Shown: piece after piece, positions 26,692 to 39,200 of the stretch
Numbering within the stretch: the first letter of the stretch is position 1
How the letters are laid out: each line of letters opens with the position of its first letter
Origin: Cruorifilaria tuberocauda
Lineage: Eukaryota; Nematoda; Chromadorea; Rhabditida; Onchocercidae
Assembly: GCA_013365365.1 (NCBI GenBank)
Contig: JABVXU010000058.1
Coordinates: 62,001 to 126,000, forward strand
DNA: 64,000 nucleotides
Direction of reading: 5' to 3'
Notes under the pieces: generated by a model
Databases searched by the model: none
Seen by the model: only the letters and a program-made list of their open reading frames with translations
Told to the model about the DNA's origin: nothing
Translations under genes and position numbers: made by a program

Positions 26692-29600
26692 ATGGATGCT
26701 TCAAGTCCGCTTGATATGTCGAATACAACGGATACGATCATTGAGAAAACAAATAAGTAATGACTTCAGTTCTGACTGATTGTAAAGTTTGTTTTCATTA
26801 GTTTCGATGGATATATTGATGTGGAACATTACTTTGCCCATAATAAGTAAAAAATATTTTACTTATCAGGGGAATTATTAGAGAAATTTGTAAGGGATAT
26901 ATTTTAAGAAATCATGATTTTGACAGTTTCTTGATATTCGATAAAGAATTTTTCCTTTTTTCATGCACCAATAATTTTATTTTCAATATGAATTATTTTC
27001 AGATTAAAAATTAGTTCAACGATAGGAAGTAAAGATGAAAGCAATAAGGACGGTTCATCTGCCTCGAAAGTGCTACTTACCAAAGGTATTGCAAATTTGG
27101 AACACGGAACAATAGCTCCTTCACAACAAACAAGTACAAAGGTACAGCTTAACGTTAATTTTTCGAAATCAATTGAAATGTCATCCATTATTGCATCCTA
27201 CTAATGGTATGCCATATGAGGCATTGATTGAACTCGGAAGGATTAGAATGTTAGCTTCAAGTCCATTATGCATTTTGTACATTATGCTTTCAGTAGCTTA
27301 AGCTCACCTCATTTTGATTTATTTAATCCATAGCTGTGTTTTGTCCTCTTTTTTCTTGCTTGTAGAAACATATTTTATTCTACCTCGATGCCTTCCTATT
27401 ATTGCCTTTCTCTTTCCGGGATAAATTTCCAGGTCATACTTCATAGAAATCTTCAAATAAGTGCTACCGGAATTCCTTTTTGATTTCCATAAATGTTTGC
27501 TGTCATTATAATGTGAGAAACACAGTGATTAAATTATCTGATAATATTTCAAGTATTATTAGCTAATGAATGCTTCATTACCGGTATCCTCTCCATATTT
27601 TATCTCCATTACTATACTGGTAATACACAGCAATTTCATTGTTTTAAGGTATATTATCATATCGATGATGAAATGGTGCCATACTGTACTGATGTCATGG
27701 TGCCACCTGATAAAATAACACTAGGTGATTTTAAACGTGTGTTGACACGATCAAATTTCAAATATTACTGTAAAGCCCCCGCTCCTGATTCCGGAGTCTT
27801 TCCGTAAGTTTAAATATTCCTTATACTTTTTATTGAAAATCTAATTTTTCAAAGTGACTTGTAGCATCGGTTGCTGTTTAAATACAATTTAAGATTTTTC
27901 GTTTACGAAAGATATTACTAACTTGAAATATTTTCAGCTTTAAGTAATCTATACTATGTTTAAATCTGAAGTAATTTTGAGAGATATGTTAAGAATTTGT
28001 GATATGAAATATTAAAAAGACATTGTAGGGAGGTGAAAGTGGAGATACGTGATGACAGTGAATGTTTACATCGATCGGCAAATGGTCAGTTTGAGCTCTT
28101 TTTGCTTACATCGGAAGGTAGCAGTCATTCCGATGGTTCTTCGGGTCTTCCATTAAAAAGTGCACGACTTATGGTAAGTTAAAATCATACATAGTTTTTG
28201 CTTAGTATGTCTCTATTCGTTTCCAATATATATGATGTGTAACGATTTTGAAAGTTTCACCCATTAACATGAACCTTATGAATAGCTGGAAAATATCTAT
28301 ATGATTCATTTTTTATCAAAATGTAAGAAAGATATCAAGAGTGACAAAGCAAAAATTTCCAATAGCCACTAAGAAATGAACAATAAGAATGATGAATTGG
28401 CATTTATACATTGCTTTATTTCCGGTCCCGGGTCCAACACCGACCATGTATCCTATTGGAAGTATGGCTTATCGACAAGCTGTGCAGCAGTTTGATCAGA
28501 GCAGTAATTTTTTTAGATCTTATGTGTTGGTTCAATTTTTTTTAATTATTTTTAAAACTTTCTCATCGTGAAAAACTTGTTTTAGTGGCATCTACAGATT
28601 CAGATTCTTTTATCAGTGATATGAGAGCCCTGCCAATGCAGGTAAAGGGAATGCAAAGGCGACCGTTTCAGCAGCAATACATTCCGCAAGGTATGCAGTG
28701 TAATATTTCTTGCTATTTCGTAGATTGCTGTTTTCACTTGTTGTTAATTGATTGGTTATGTTAAATGATAAGTGAAATGACAGGTAACTATGAAGTAACG
28801 CACTGTTCTTTTTCCTAGTCTATTTTTTCGAAAATTTTATTAGAAATCAAATTTAACTTGTATACTTCAAAATGACATCGAGACTTTTCTTCTGCTGCAG
28901 TTTATAATTCCAGGACATCGTGGAGGCCGACGTTTTGAAGACTCAACATTGGGCTCTGAGAGTGACGCACGGTTGTTCTCGGATGATGACGATCGTTCGA
29001 GGTTTTTTATATCGATTCGAGAGTTCTATATAAAATCATCTCTAATTTACTGAATATCAGCTATAGAATATAATGCAAATCAGATCACTTATTGATTTAC
29101 AATTATTTCTTTAATTAGTAGAAGTTGAAATAGTTATTTGCTCTTTCTTATTTCAATACTTATGAAAATGAAATTGTGCTGAATTTGAGAAAAAATTTAG
29201 GGTTTCAACATCTACTGATATCACTAGTGTTTCTCGACAGCATCATGCGCCTGCATATCGTAAACGCCGAAATCGTCGACGATTTCGGCAACCTTCAAGA
29301 GCTTCTTCCTTTAGTAGCATAACAGAAAGCTCAATGTCATTGGATGTAATCACAGTAACATTAAATATGGATACGGTGAACTTTTTGGGTATTAGTATTG
29401 TTGGACAAAGCTCATCTCGTGGTGATAATGGCATTTATGTCGCTAATATTATGAAAGGTAGTTTATTTGATAATATTGTCTGATTTGTTCAAAATGGCAG
29501 TATTCTTTAATTCTGAGACGATGACATTTAGAAAAGATTGTAGTTCAACTTCAATACGTAGTATTTTAGGAGGTGCTGTAGCATTAGATGGACGAATCGA

Positions 29601-32600
29601 GCCGGGTGATATGATCTTACAAGTAAACGATATTTCATTCGAAAATTTCACAAACGACCAAGCAGTAGATGTTTTGCGGGAATCAGTTGCACGGAGGGGG
29701 TAAATTTATAAGTTTTAAATGTAGTATGCAACAAAAGCAGTATTTACTGGAATATTTGAAAATATGCATGAAATTGATTTTAAACTTTTTTTTCTCGTTT
29801 TTTTTTAATTTAATTTTTTTGGAAGAAACAATTCTTTGTTTTTCACAGCCATCCACTCTTACTTTTCAGACCAATTAAGTTAACAGTAGCTAAGATGTGG
29901 GATAGTGGGCCAAGAAGTGCATTCACCGTCCCTCGACATCGGGATGAACCGGTACGACCTATTGATACTCAGGCCTGGATACAGCATACTAATGCTATGC
30001 GTGGAATGCCATCTATTCTCGAAGGTTTTTATATTCATTGTTATGTCAAAGTTTATCTTTTAAAGTGTTTCGGTAAATTAGGACTTAACATTTACTTCTC
30101 TATAATTTTATTGAAGTTTAATAAGTTCAGAAAATTTTTCAGGATCTGAAGGTGCTCCAACTCCAATACCTGGTCAATACGGTCGACCTGCAAGCAGCAG
30201 CACTGCAACATCAAATGGTTCTGTTCCCAATACTATTGTTGGCGGAGGTTGCAACTTTGGTTTTTTTCCAAAAATCTTTTTAGGGCATAAAATAACTTTA
30301 AAAAGGCCTCAAAATTTTTAGATTTGTTTGATATTTCAAATTCATTTTTTTCAATTTGCTTTTATCTTCAGTTTTGTTGGTATTTCAGCCCATTTTCGAT
30401 TAGATGCTATGACAGATAAAAAGAAAGTTGTCCAAATGATGGTTATGCCAAATTCTGGGTTAGATATCAAAAATCGCACTTGGCTTAAGATTCCGATCCC
30501 AATGTCTTTCCTCGGTAAGATATCTGCTTCGAAACGTTATTAAAGACGTATCACGTCATTAGCGTGTTTCAGCTTATCAACATTACTGAGTAAAGATAGC
30601 AGGAAAGTCTACTACTTAGTCGTGTTTGTTTTTAAAAACGTTCACTTTATGAATACACATGCTTAAATTTTATTTGTAAATATTTATTTATTTAGCAGAA
30701 TTTATTTCTTCTTTTATTAGTAGTTCTTCTGCATGTGCTTGAAATATAATTTTGATATGAATTAACAGTTCAAATTTTTTTACTCTTATCATAAATCACC
30801 GCTATTGACTAATCGTAACTAATGTTTAAGTAATTTTTCTTGAAAAAAAATTTTTCAAAATTTCTTACATTGACAATCTCTTGTCATTTTTAGGCAGTGA
30901 CTTAGTTGATTGGCTGATGGAACATGTTGATGGTCTCCGTGATCGAAAGGATGGACGTAAATTTGCTGGTGAATTGCTAAAAGAGAAATTAATCAGTCAT
31001 GTGGTCAATAAAATTACGTTCACTGAACAGTGCTACTATATTCTGGGTGAAGAATGTGCCGGTTTGTTTTTGAGGAACTGGTTAAACTTCATTTTGTTTT
31101 GTTTGATTGAATAAATATAACTCATGAACTGTTGGAATAGCAGAAATCAAAGATTCTATTTTGATAAGACTCTAAGTGAAAATTTTTAATATTTTCAGTT
31201 CTTTTTTTACAGAGACTATTGTACTTTACTTGAAAAAACAGTGAAATTAAATAAAGCCAATCAATTTAAGATTACGCACGCTTGCGGCAGAATCCTGGAG
31301 GGGATGATCGGGGTGTTCGAAGTGAAGTGGGTTCAGTATTACCACCACCACCACCAGGACTTGTCGCTGCTGCTGCAGCGCAGCAAAGTGGACGTGCTTG
31401 GCCTCAGCCAACAATTATACCACAAAGTGCACCTTCAATGGTAAGCAGTGTTGAAAATCCAGCGAATGTTGATGGTACAACGCGATTCTATTTAACTAAT
31501 CTTTAGAATAGGTCTTACGACCGTAATATGTTATTGTTTTAGTTTTTTTTTTCTTGAGCGTATTTTTCAATTTGTATATTCTTTTGAAATTTGCTTTTAG
31601 CTTCATATTTATCCCAACTAAAAATAATTCTGTAGAGCAAATGAATTAAATTGCATCAAGTTCTTAATTCTACGCTCTCATTTGAATAAGTTCATTTTAG
31701 CACGATGATTTCCACATGAAACATGAAAAATAAAGACTTAGATTTAATTAGTATAGAGTATCTATAAGATTTCACTTTCAATTCTAAAGAAATAATGAAA
31801 CTTGGTAATGGGTTTCTTTTCCAATACTATTATGCATTGACTTCCTAATCCTATATTATCACCCTTTATTTCTAATAATGGGAATGTTTCGAAAACCCTT
31901 TTAAAAAACTTGGATTTGACGTAATCAGCAGAAACTCAAACTTACATTAAATATAAATGTAATTAGTCAGTTAATCTGTTTAACTTATTTGTTTATTTAA
32001 CGTCACTGTTTGTGTATTTTTTGCTTTGACTGCTATCTACACAGTTTTGAATATTTTTATAGCCGCTGCCAATATATCAAAGAATTTTCATCTTTGCAAA
32101 GGAACTAACTTAATTTTCGTCAAAATCCAATTTTCTTTCTGCAATATGCTTAGCCTAAATTAAGGACGTATTAAAAATATACATGCTTTGAAAGATACAT
32201 TCGAACTAATTTAAAAGTTATGGATGTAAAAAGAAATACATAGTAAAAATATACATAATTTTTTATTCAGTTTTTAGATAGTTTTTTACTGCTGTTATAA
32301 TCGGTGATTTATATTGCAAATTGTTGACTTTATACTAAGGTTAACCGAAAGCGAACTGAATTTAAATGATTGGACTCAATAGATAGATTTCGATAGTGAT
32401 TACATTTCAGATTGTAAAACAAAATCTCATTTGATATTGACAAGGCCTTTCATTTAGACGGGTAAATTATACAGAGTTTCTAATTTCAAGGGTCTTTATG
32501 GTCCACTCTTTGGCAGATTGTCCTTCATTGCGTTTTGTATCTAATCTTTCTTGGTAATTACATTTTATATCATGACGTCTGAGATTTGATATTAATTGCA

Positions 32601-34785
32601 CCAGCTAGAATTTTTGCATGAATTCTAATGCTACATGCTGAAAAACTCTCATAAACTAACAAGATTTTATCTTATTTTTCTATGCTTCATATAATTGAAC
32701 TTGTTCCTTTCACTTTAATGATGATATAACTAATAACAACCGCATGTTCCCAATAGCAGCTGCGCACTTTTTTTGTATAATTCTTGAAGAGCATGTCGGG
32801 TTAGACTAAATTTGTTTAGTAATGCGCATTTTCTAATTATATCCAATAGGACTGTAGAGTAATTTAGTAAAATATTTAGTGAAATATTTCTAGAGATAAC
32901 GATACGATTGTATATTAAACATAAAATAAATATAAAAGAGCCCCGGTTCCCACCTTAAATCGTCTGATTTACTCATTGAAGAAGTTGTTAGTGTTAAATT
33001 TTATCAAGATATAGGAAATTACCATATCAAATAAATAAAAGGCAAATGTTGTTGGGCTTCGTGCTGTTTTAAAAGTGTTCCGAAGTCTGGAGGGATATAT
33101 ATCGAGTATCAGAATTATTACTGTGTGTTATGGTAGATGGTGGCGGAATTAAGCTCTGCATATCAGTTTTTTTTACTTTCGAAAATTATGTTGTAACTGG
33201 TGAACATTGTAAAACGCGAAACGAAAGCATTATTCGAAATTTCATCTTAAATGGTTTTTCAACTTGAGATTTCTATTAAGGTTTTGCTAAAAAATAGATA
33301 GTTAGGCAGTGACTTGCTACTTCTAATTTCAGTTATTTCTCATAAGACATTACACGAATTTGTTAAAGAGAAGAAAGTAAAAAACCAAACGCCATCTTGG
33401 AAGAAAAAGGGATATTTGATTTTGTGCACTGCTTATCCCACACACTTATTTGAAAATTATACGTTGTGCAAGTTGTTCTGTTTGTTTTTAATTCATTCAA
33501 TATTTTTTTGCTTCCTGCAATTGGGATATGTTTGTTCTTTGATGGGATATATGTTCACATCTTTATGGCATGTTGTTATTATCATCAGCTGGTAGTAACT
33601 TTTTAGCAGTATAAATGTGTGCCAAAATAGATTCTACGACATGCTTTGCTTCATTAAAGAACAGTATAAATTTTCACACATGAGGAGTAACACATATTGT
33701 TTAAGAGAATAGCAGATTATTAAACAGTTGAGATAATTGGTTCCGACAAACACCTAGCAAACATATTGGTTTTTTCTAGCATCCGAAAACATTAGTGAAA
33801 TGATATGTTAAAACAGAACGCTGTGGAAATGATAAATCAGTAAGATCATATTTGTTCAATCAGAATCATTCCACTCAGATTCTTTGTAAATATGATCTTG
33901 TGCAGGCTTTGCACCTTTACTTTTAAAATTTTCTCTTCATTATTTGCACAAGTTTGCATGCTACAGTTAACGTCGAGAGAGTTTCTGCATGAATTATGAT
34001 AATTTCGATAAGTATAATACGAAAAAATGCCAATGCAACTGTCAATTTATGTGTTTTCAGTTACAGTCTCAATATTTGACAACATTTCAAGATTTCTATA
34101 AAGTAATTGCAGACTATTTCTATAAAATTATGAAAATAATATCATTTAATTTGATGGGTAATATATTTCTCAAATTTAAATTACTAATAATAGTTGGGGA
34201 ATAAATCTATTGCTGTTCAAAGTAATACGGAGTGCTTAAATTTTGAAGAAAATTTAGGTAAGTGGCTATGCATCTATGCCCTTAACACTATATCCAAATC
34301 AGCAACCGTACGTTGCGACCAATGTTGCTATGCCATACAAAGGTGCTGAAACCACCACTGCTGGTCCAGATGTGCATAGTCAAACTAGTAGCAATGATGG
34401 TTCAAGTGGAAGCGAACAGAGGCGAGGGTACATTTTTTATTTAACTTTATCTTCTTGAAAACGATGCAACACATTGCGAAATTGCTTTTTCCATATGCAA
34501 AGAAAGAATGAGGCGTTTCTTCTAGCTATAGGCTTGAAGTTAAGATTCAAAAAAAATTGTTTCAGACGCGTGATTTTACCGCCAGCACCTATGTCATCGG
34601 CTGTGCATTCTACTGCATTTTCTGCCAATATCCAAAAAGGGACCTCGGTGTCTTTAGCTGCAGGTCCATCTTCTGGAATGGTATCAAATCGTTTGGAAGA
34701 ATTACCACAAGATTTAGCATCCAGTCGACAAAGTTTTCGGATTGCGATGAGTCAACCTTTTGAATTTTTTGTTGATAATTTATAG
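26692..34785 (+). CDS. dsh: Dishevelled (DIX-PDZ-DEP Wnt signal transducer), 16 exons
   Basis: Cytoplasmic relay of Frizzled signals to the beta-catenin and planar-polarity pathways. Exons: 26692-26756, 27003-27141, 27649-27803, 28029-28173, about 28389-28503, 28586-28690, 28914-29001, 29201-29457, 29570-29699, 29870-30024, 30143-30247, 30389-30514, 30894-31061, 31271-31440, 34258-34427, 34566-34785, about 770 aa. DIX (about residues 68-150): [21 protein letters not shown]. Acidic [17 protein letters not shown] and basic [11 protein letters not shown] precede the PDZ (about 315-408: [23 protein letters not shown]). DEP (about 505-583): [31 protein letters not shown]. The tail is PPPPP and Ala-rich and ends with the conserved [14 protein letters not shown]. 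The junction between exons 4 and 5 is out of phase by eye. An upstream in-frame ATG at 26614 is an alternative start. Which C. elegans paralogue (dsh-1, dsh-2 or mig-5) it matches is unresolved. Confidence 0.93.
31441..34257 (+). other. 2.8-kb intron of dishevelled
   Basis: Lies between the exon ending SAPSM at 31440 and the exon starting VSGYASM at 34258, both phase 0. It is several times longer than the gene's other introns. No nested gene was recognised. The plus frame 33314-33595 looks like AT-rich noise. Confidence 0.7.
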
Positions 34786-36267
34786 CTTTTCTGATTATAA
34801 CTCCTAAAGAAACGAAAAAAATTCTCGTGCTTGTTTTTTTTATTCTGTTAGAGTTGAAATTTATACGCTCTACGCAGGGTACTGGAAGAGACATTAACTC
34901 TTCGCAAATATTAAAATTAATTTTATGGTGGAGATTTTATCATATAAAGAGCACATAAATCTGAAAATAATTGAGTAATTCTTTGAGATACACTTCGCGA
35001 CAATTTTGTATTCTGCTACTTTATATATGTTATAGCACAGATAAATTACTTTTCTACTTCCTTCGTGAAATCCATTACTTAGAAAAAAATCGCGAAGTGC
35101 ATTTGTGTCCCTTACAATTAGTTTTACCATAAAATTTACTGACTAATTTTTGTATTTTTTAATATTTATAATTGTAACAAATCTTTCTTTAAACGAAAGT
35201 CTCCTTCACTAATTTTTTATGAAATTATTTCAGAAGCATGTTGTACATGACCTTTAAAGATTTAATTGTTATAAACCGACTAAACAATCTTGACAATATT
35301 GAGTAGAAGACTTGAAAATAATGGAAACTGAGACCGTTCCATTCCGAATCCATTCTTTATAATCAACTAGTTTTTCCATTTCGTTAATTTTTCGCCATCT
35401 TTTCTTTTCACACACCGTTGTTTGAAATTTTTTGTTTTGATCATTTCTGTTTAGGTATTTGGCGGTTTTTTGATCTAAACTTTTTCTTGTTTTTATAATG
35501 ATAAAAATAAACAAAGAAATATATTGCAAGCATGAAAACGTTCGTTAAAAATTTGATGCTGATATTATTGTATAATGAATACTACAACTAAGAGCAGTGA
35601 TATTAACTGGTGATTTTAGCTTTGTAGCTCTGTGTAATGTAATAGTAATGTATCAACTCAGGATCCAGGATTAATATTGATGGAACCTGTGAGGTTCTAA
35701 TCTTTCAAACATTTGATGCGGTATGTGAGAACACTGTGTATCGTCTTCAAAAAACTTCCTTCTATGATGTTAGTTTATTTTTTAATGCTGAATTTGTCTT
35801 CTTTGCCGTTTTTTCTTATTTATTGGAAAGATTAATTTTTAGCAATTGTTTTATTTTAAACGATACTTGAAGAAAAATTTTTCTTTTTTAGATGCCATGA
35901 ATTCAATCTTCTTAATATTTTTGCAAGAAATTCTAACAGACTAGAGTTGTGGGATCATTTTAAGCTTAGAATTACGAAGTTGGTCTCGAGAGATTTTGCA
36001 GGACATTGTTTTAATTCTAATGGAAACTTTACAATTAATGAGATTACTTCAAAATTTTATTCTAATATCACTATGAATTTTTCACAGAATGAATATAATA
36101 TTTATTCATCATTTGTCCATTTATATCAAATTAGAAAAAATCCAACCTTCTATTTAAAAAAATCAGAAAATTGTACAAATTTGACAATTCTTTACTTCAT
36201 TCTTCTCCAGGCCTTCTTCTAATTCAGCATAACCATCAATGGAGTGTTTATCAATGTCTAGAAAATT
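34786..36267. other. Convergent 3' intergenic region between dsh and the guanylate cyclase
   Basis: About 1.5 kb between the two stop codons. Open frames on both strands are short and AT-rich. No gene or repeat of note was seen. It should contain both 3' UTRs, but no polyadenylation signal stands out close to either stop. Confidence 0.6.
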
Positions 36268-39200
36268 TCAATGCTTACACAATTTATATTTGATTATAAT
36301 TTTAGCTACAGTTATTAATATAAACCGAACTATTCCATTCGATGACTGGAAATATAAACTGAGAAAAATGATTTGATTTGAGAACTGATAAGAGCAATCA
36401 ATAGAATCAATGTAAAATTCAAAATTACTTCTTTCAATTCCAACGATTTCCCAAATTGATTTTTTAGCACTCGATTTCAAGAAATATGTTTCCATAGCGC
36501 CTTTATTTTTAATTTTTGTCATACCACGATATTCAAAAATAAATTTACCCGTTCTTTGAGCGCATCTAAAATATTTTTATAAATTTGATCATTTCATTCT
36601 TTTTAAATCTAACCAGAAATTACGGGAGTAATTGTTTTTCAGAGGCATTACTCATTTCCGAATTAATTGGCTGCAGTATTCGGCATTTACATACAAAATT
36701 TCATTTGAGATTTCCTAATTGATACTCAATGAAAAGCAAACTCGAAAGTAGCTTTGCTGCAATGGATCTTCCCGGGTGCTCCGTGACTACCCATACGGGA
36801 TGCCGTATTCATCGTATCGCCGAAAAGACAATATCTGAAAATTTAGTTTTAGAACTGTTGAAAGAAATTTCTACAAAACGTGATTTATTGACCATTAATT
36901 AAACTTTTTATTTGAAATATCTATTGTTAAAAACAATTTAATTTATTTGAAGCAACGTTGCAGAAACAATTTAATTTACTGAAGGTAAAGTTTAATAAAA
37001 ATAATTGAAGGATTATTTTAAATAATTTTAACTAATTGATTAATCTTATAAGCGAAATTTTGTCATCATTTGGAATATGTTTCATATACTGTTGAAATTC
37101 AACTTTTCAGTTTTTAAACTTTGATTATTATTCTTCATGAACTTGCCATGTTTTTTGGAAAATTTTTAATTATTAGCATACCTTGGCATTTTTTTACCGA
37201 TAACTCCAGCTACAACTGGTCCAGAATTGATGCCAAGACGTATTTGAAGTGGTTTTTCAGTGATAGGATTAGTGATGGAACGTGCTACAAAAATCATACC
37301 AAGCGCTGCATGGCATAATATTTCACTATGATTTTCAATCGTTTCCGGTATTCCTCCCACTGCCACATACGTAGCATCAGTTGTTTCCACTTTAAGTATC
37401 TTTAAATAAAGTTACATGCTCGATTTTTGATTTGTTTTTTATTTTTAGCCAATTTCAATGATTGTATTAAAAAGAAAGCAAAAAAAATTTTTGTAGTATT
37501 TTATAATACGAAATTCAGAAGGCTTACAGAATGTTTATCAACCAAATGATCAAGTTTTATAAATAATTCATCCAATAATTTTATAATTTGTTGTGGCTTA
37601 CAACTCATGGCAATATCATGAAAATTCGGCACATCACCAAACATTACTGTTACTTCCTTATATTCACCTGAAATTTAACAACCCATTGGCAACCATTGAA
37701 TTTTAATATTTAAGATTAACCTTTCCCTAAATTACTGACGTTAGTTTAGGATTACATCTTTGACTAATCATTATAAATCGATAATGCTAATTATTTTTCA
37801 GAAAAGAAAATAGAAAGAGATTTGACCTCGAACCTAGCTTCATATTTCTTGCTTGATGTATTCAAAGTTAAGGAAATCACAAAGTGATGAAGAAACTTAC
37901 AAGCATTCACCGTTTTTCCATCGAGAAATTGTGCAACAACAAATGCTGGCAACAATTGATGAAGCAATGCTTCCGTTTGAATTCCTTCACATTTCAAACT
38001 TTCCGCTTCTTCCTCCATCTTAGCATTCCTTCCTTTCAGTTCCATGCTATAATCGAACAAAAACCTCATACGATATTAATTTACTCTCATATTTTTTATA
38101 TTAATTAAATGTATAGAAAAATTACTTCTTATCGATATTAGAAAGTCGTCGCTGATTGAGAAGAATAACATCTTGGGTGAAATCATGTAATGGCATTGCT
38201 TCCAATCGTATTCCATATTCAAATAATTCCGAAATAGTGCTTAAATCTGGTGAACCAATATACAGCAATCGACTTTTCTTTCCCAAAATTATTACTTGCC
38301 CTTTTAACTTCAACTTCTTTTCCTCCTGATTTACTGATGTTCTGAAGCAAAATGATGAAGTTTTTTTATCAAAAGATCAATAATTGCATGTTTAAATGCC
38401 TTATCGATGAATGTTTTAATGTTGAATTGATAACGAACTTCATCGATATCACTATCAGATTCTGCTGATAATAGTAATGCAAGATTAGCTAGTAATGTTT
38501 AAGAATGGCGATTATTATTTTTTGCACATTTAATGAACTACAATTTAATAACTAATAATTACCGAACTCTATTGCGCTTCACATAGCATAATACTGTCTT
38601 CAATTGAAGAATAAATAATGCATTGATAAAATTGTGCATTTCATCGAAATTGAAAGATATTTGCGGCCAAATGATATCAAATATTCGTCCCAGTGGTGTG
38701 CCAGGTGTTAGTAATTCCATTGGAACATGTTCACTTAAAATAAAGAAATAAATCAGAAAAAAAAGAAAATTAGCGCTGATCCAATTAAGCACTTACTAAA
38801 AGCCTTTTCCACATTGTATTAATTTACAATCTCGGTCAGCTATGAAATGATATGGTTGTAGGGAAATGAAATCGGCTTTATTCACTTGCAATATATTATC
38901 AGTTTTATCCGTCACTTGTAGTGATTCGTAGCATAATAAGCCAAATTGAGTTACATCCTAAAATTTTTCCGCTTTAAATTACATTTATCAAAATATGCCT
39001 AAACTGAATTCTCACGATTAGTAAGGTTAAATATATTATTTTAAGCAAATGAGAAGCTTTAAGCAAGAGAGAAAGACAAAAACTTAAATTTGAAATTAAA
39101 TAAAAAATTTATTAAATTTGAATCAAATACTGTTGAAAAATTCAAATAAAAGGATTTAGAAACAGATGGATTGTAGAAAAAATTTCAAATTCAAGAAAGA

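Noticed and set aside
28389..28571. Separate 60-aa gene starting MMNWHLY
   Set aside because: The frame joins in phase to the next dishevelled exon, so it is better treated as part of that gene with an unresolved 5' border.
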